A DNA stretch of 8,935 bases from Spirochaetales bacterium (GTDB taxonomy: Bacteria; Desulfobacterota_D; UBA1144). Position 1 is the stretch's first letter. Every line of letters starts with the position of its first letter. This document shows positions 7,336 to 8,935 of this stretch, piece after piece. Location of the stretch: assembly GCA_002730475.1 (NCBI GenBank), contig PCAG01000055.1:1-8935 (forward strand), written 5' to 3'. The notes beneath the pieces were generated by a model. The model was given only the letters and a program-made list of their open reading frames with translations. It searched no databases and was not told where the DNA came from. A program made the translations under genes and the position numbers.

Positions 7336-8495
7336 AAAATATTTGTGTAATTACAGGAAGTAGAGCTGAATTTGGTTTGTTAACGCCGCTGCTAAAAAGA
7401 ATACAAATTGATAAAAAAATGAATTTAAAATTAGTAGTTACAGGATCACATCTTCAAAAAAAATATGGAAATACAAAAAAAGAAATATCTGAAGAAAATA
7501 TTAAAATTAGTAAAAAGATAAATGTTTTTCCTAAATTAAATAATATTTATTCTACTTTAGAATCAATTTCGATTGGACTTAAAAAATTTAATATTTTTTT
7601 TAAAGAATCTAAAATTGATTTACTTTTAATTTTAGGAGATAGATATGAGATTTTAGCACCAGCGATTTCTGCTACTTTTTATAAAATACCAATAGCACAT
7701 ATAAGTGGAGGTGACTGCACGCTAGGAGCTATTGATGACACTGTAAGACATTGTTTAACAAAAATGGCTTGGCTGCATTTTGTTTCAAACTCAAATAGCA
7801 GAAAAAGAGTTATTCAGATGGGAGAAAATCCTAAAAGAGTTTTCAATGTTGGAAATATAGGAGCCGAAAGAATAAAAAAAATACAATCCCTTTCTAAAAA
7901 AGATATTGAACAAAAATTGAAGATAAAATTTATGAAAAAAAATATATTAGTTACATTTCATCCTGTTACATTTGACGACAATTCTTCATCAAGACATTTA
8001 AATGAAATTTTGAAAGCGTTAAAAAAATTAACAAACACTTCTATTATATTTACTTATCCAAATAATGATATTGAATCTTATAACATTATTAAAATAATTG
8101 AAAATTTTGTTAAAAAAAGAAAAAACTATTATGTTTTTAAATCACTTGGATTTATAAATTATGTTTCCCTGTTAAAGCAAGTGGATTGCGTAATTGGAAA
8201 TTCATCAAGTGGACTTTTGGAAGCTCCTTCCTTAAAGATTGGAACTATAAATATTGGTGATAGACAAGAAGGAAGACTTAAAGCAATAAGTGTTTTAGAC
8301 TGTAAACCTAAAAAAAACGATATTTTAAAAGTAATTAATAAAATATATTCAAAACAATATAAAGAAATTATAAAAAAAACCAAAAATCCTTATTATAAGT
8401 CTAATACTACTAATATTATTTATGAAAAAATAAAAAAATTCAAAAAACCTACAGTGCTAAAAAAAGAATTTTTCAATATAAAAAACTACTATTAA
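7332..8495 (+). CDS. neuC: UDP-N-acetylglucosamine 2-epimerase (hydrolysing), NeuC/LegG type
   Basis: A 387-residue protein, typical length for the hydrolysing 2-epimerases that release UDP and give the free 2-epimer (ManNAc or a 2,4-diacetamido analogue) for NeuB. Motifs of the GT-B-like epimerase fold are present: GSRAEF (9-14), LGDRYE (101-106), HISGGDCTLGAIDD (123-136) running into RH..TKM (139-145), FHPVT (209-213), GNSSSG (289-294) with E297, and GDRQEGR (309-315), which binds the UDP moiety. It overlaps the neuB stop (ATGA), so the two enzymes are translationally coupled and act in succession. Whether UDP-GlcNAc or UDP-diNAc-bacillosamine is the substrate is not decidable here. It is the last gene of the run. 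Confidence 0.92.
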   Translation: MKNICVITGSRAEFGLLTPLLKRIQIDKKMNLKLVVTGSHLQKKYGNTKKEISEENIKISKKINVFPKLNNIYSTLESISIGLKKFNIFFKESKIDLLLILGDRYEILAPAISATFYKIPIAHISGGDCTLGAIDDTVRHCLTKMAWLHFVSNSNSRKRVIQMGENPKRVFNVGNIGAERIKKIQSLSKKDIEQKLKIKFMKKNILVTFHPVTFDDNSSSRHLNEILKALKKLTNTSIIFTYPNNDIESYNIIKIIENFVKKRKNYYVFKSLGFINYVSLLKQVDCVIGNSSSGLLEAPSLKIGTINIGDRQEGRLKAISVLDCKPKKNDILKVINKIYSKQYKEIIKKTKNPYYKSNTTNIIYEKIKKFKKPTVLKKEFFNIKNYY

Positions 8496-8513
8496 TACAC
8501 TGAAAATTATTTT

Positions 8514-8549
8514 AACAAATGAATTAAATTTTCTTTTTATTTATTTGTT
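8514..8549 (+). terminator. Possible weak AT-rich terminator hairpin after neuC
   Basis: An 11-base-pair inverted repeat with one G-U pair (8514-8524 with 8539-8549, loop 14 bases) lies 18 bases after the neuC stop, followed by a short T run. The stem has very few G-C pairs, so this is a tentative call based on position at the end of the operon. Confidence 0.3.
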
Positions 8550-8608
8550 TTCAAATTCGATTATATTATATTATTTTATAGAAATAAATCCTTAGTGTTC
8601 CATAAGTA

Positions 8609-8631
8609 AATCCAAAAGTGTGCTTTGGATT
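8609..8631. other. Perfect 8-bp hairpin
   Basis: AATCCAAA at 8609-8616 pairs perfectly with TTTGGATT at 8624-8631 around a 7-base loop. No T run follows on either strand, so it is not a normal terminator. Confidence 0.5.
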
Positions 8632-8668
8632 CAAAACAAATATAAAATGATTCATATTTAATACATAC

Positions 8669-8699
8669 CGGATGTTAAACATTTTTTCGGACGTTCAAC
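8669..8699. repeat. Imperfect 12-base direct repeat, 19-base spacing
   Basis: CGGATGTTAAAC (8669-8680) and CGGACGTTCAAC (8688-8699) match at 10 of 12 positions with starts 19 bases apart. CGG triplets are rare in this DNA, so the match stands out. It could be a paired protein-binding site. Confidence 0.45.
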
Positions 8700-8704
8700 T
8701 ATTA

Positions 8705-8728
8705 TATGTTTATTTAAAGATAAACATA
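8705..8728. other. Perfect 9-bp AT-rich hairpin
   Basis: TATGTTTAT (8705-8713) pairs with ATAAACATA (8720-8728) around a 6-base loop. It lies six bases after the direct repeat and may be part of the same element. Confidence 0.45.
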
Positions 8729-8860
8729 GAGAATTGAGCATCAAGAGTGTCAAAAGTCATCATAGTATTTGTGGTCACTTCTTAATGTTAACAAAATATA
8801 TAGCCATGATTTAACATGTAAAAACTTATTAGATTTAATTTATAAAATCATTTCGTTAAC

Positions 8861-8935
8861 ATGTCCCAACCAGAAATCGTTAGCGCGATTGACAAGGCAA
8901 CAGTCTATTTAGAATGCTGGAGTACCACAGCCAAA
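8861..8935 (+). CDS. Possible start of a downstream gene (3' partial), unidentified
   Basis: An ATG at 8861 opens a frame of 25 codons that runs to the edge, beginning MSQPEIVSAIDKATVYLE. This piece has about 45% G+C (34 of 75 bases), far above the rest of the window, and uses codons such as GCG, ATC, ACC and GCC that are scarce upstream. No clear Shine-Dalgarno site precedes it. The 'KATVYLE' segment faintly recalls the N-terminus of PpnP-type nucleoside phosphorylases, but 25 residues cannot settle it. The same bases contain a promoter-like pair, so it may not be coding. Confidence 0.35.
   Translation, partial: MSQPEIVSAIDKATVYLECWSTTAK
8889..8915 (+). promoter_or_regulatory. Sigma-70-like promoter candidate
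   Basis: TTGACA (8889-8894) followed after 15 bases by TAGAAT (8910-8915). The -35 box is perfect and the -10 box has five of six consensus bases, though the spacing is shorter than the usual 17. It would drive a gene to the right of the window. It competes with the possible coding frame at the same place. Confidence 0.3.

Larger units (their letters stand above)
8496..8860. other. Gene-free stretch between the neu operon and the right-edge patch
   Basis: About 365 bases with no credible reading frame on either strand. It holds three hairpins (8514-8549, 8609-8631, 8705-8728), an imperfect 12-base direct repeat (8669-8680 and 8688-8699) and recurring TTAACAT/ATGTTAA words. It might be a regulatory region, an untranslated RNA, or the boundary scar of the island. 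I see no tRNA, rRNA or insertion-sequence features. Confidence 0.5.

Noticed and set aside
8159..8383. A 74-codon open frame on the minus strand
   Set aside because: It lies wholly inside neuC, which has clear family motifs, and its product shows no recognisable pattern; it is an antisense shadow.
8609..8631. Rho-independent terminator
   Set aside because: The hairpin is perfect, but no T run follows it on either strand.
8496..8860. CRISPR array, tRNA or insertion sequence in the gene-free stretch
   Set aside because: There are no regularly spaced long repeats, no cloverleaf and no transposase or terminal inverted repeats that I could find.

Overview
The window is a very AT-rich stretch of bacterial DNA, well under 30% G+C by eye. 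All recognisable genes lie on the + strand and are packed head to tail, with stop/start overlaps at 290-294, 1263-1266, 2814-2817 and 7332-7335, as in one long operon. Lysine/asparagine/isoleucine-rich proteins, long poly-A runs, near-absent Shine-Dalgarno sites and a nonulosonate/surface-glycan gene set suggest the hypervariable surface-polysaccharide island of a streamlined marine bacterium. A SAR11-like alphaproteobacterium is one guess and a Prochlorococcus-type genome another; the sequence alone does not decide.

Layout. (1) 1-292: C-terminal end of a Gfo/Idh/MocA-type sugar oxidoreductase. (2) 292-3257: an acyl-activation block made of a ketopantoate-reductase-like dehydrogenase, an acyl-AMP ligase split by a one-base frameshift in an A11 run, a 54-codon stub of a family 2 glycosyltransferase, and a small stand-alone acyl carrier protein. 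(3) 3268-5689: a polysaccharide-deacetylase-like protein and a probable tandem GNAT acyltransferase. (4) 5710-8495: neuD, neuB and neuC, the core of a sialic/legionaminic-type nonulosonate pathway; the CMP-transfer gene (neuA type) is not in the window. (5) 8496-8935: about 365 bases with no gene but with hairpins and a 12-base imperfect direct repeat, followed at the right edge by a markedly more GC-rich patch holding either a partial gene start or a promoter.

How the genes may work together (inference): NeuC makes the free 2-epimerised N-acetylated hexosamine, NeuB condenses it with phosphoenolpyruvate to a nine-carbon sugar acid, and NeuD acylates a hydroxyl or amine. The dehydrogenase, AMP ligase and ACP could make and carry an unusual acyl group, possibly a 2-hydroxy acid. 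The deacetylase-like and GNAT-like proteins could then exchange an N-acetyl group for that acyl group. If so, this is a dedicated acyl-swap module for decorating a surface sugar. The broken ligase frame and glycosyltransferase stub suggest the island is being remodelled, or that some apparent damage is homopolymer slippage.
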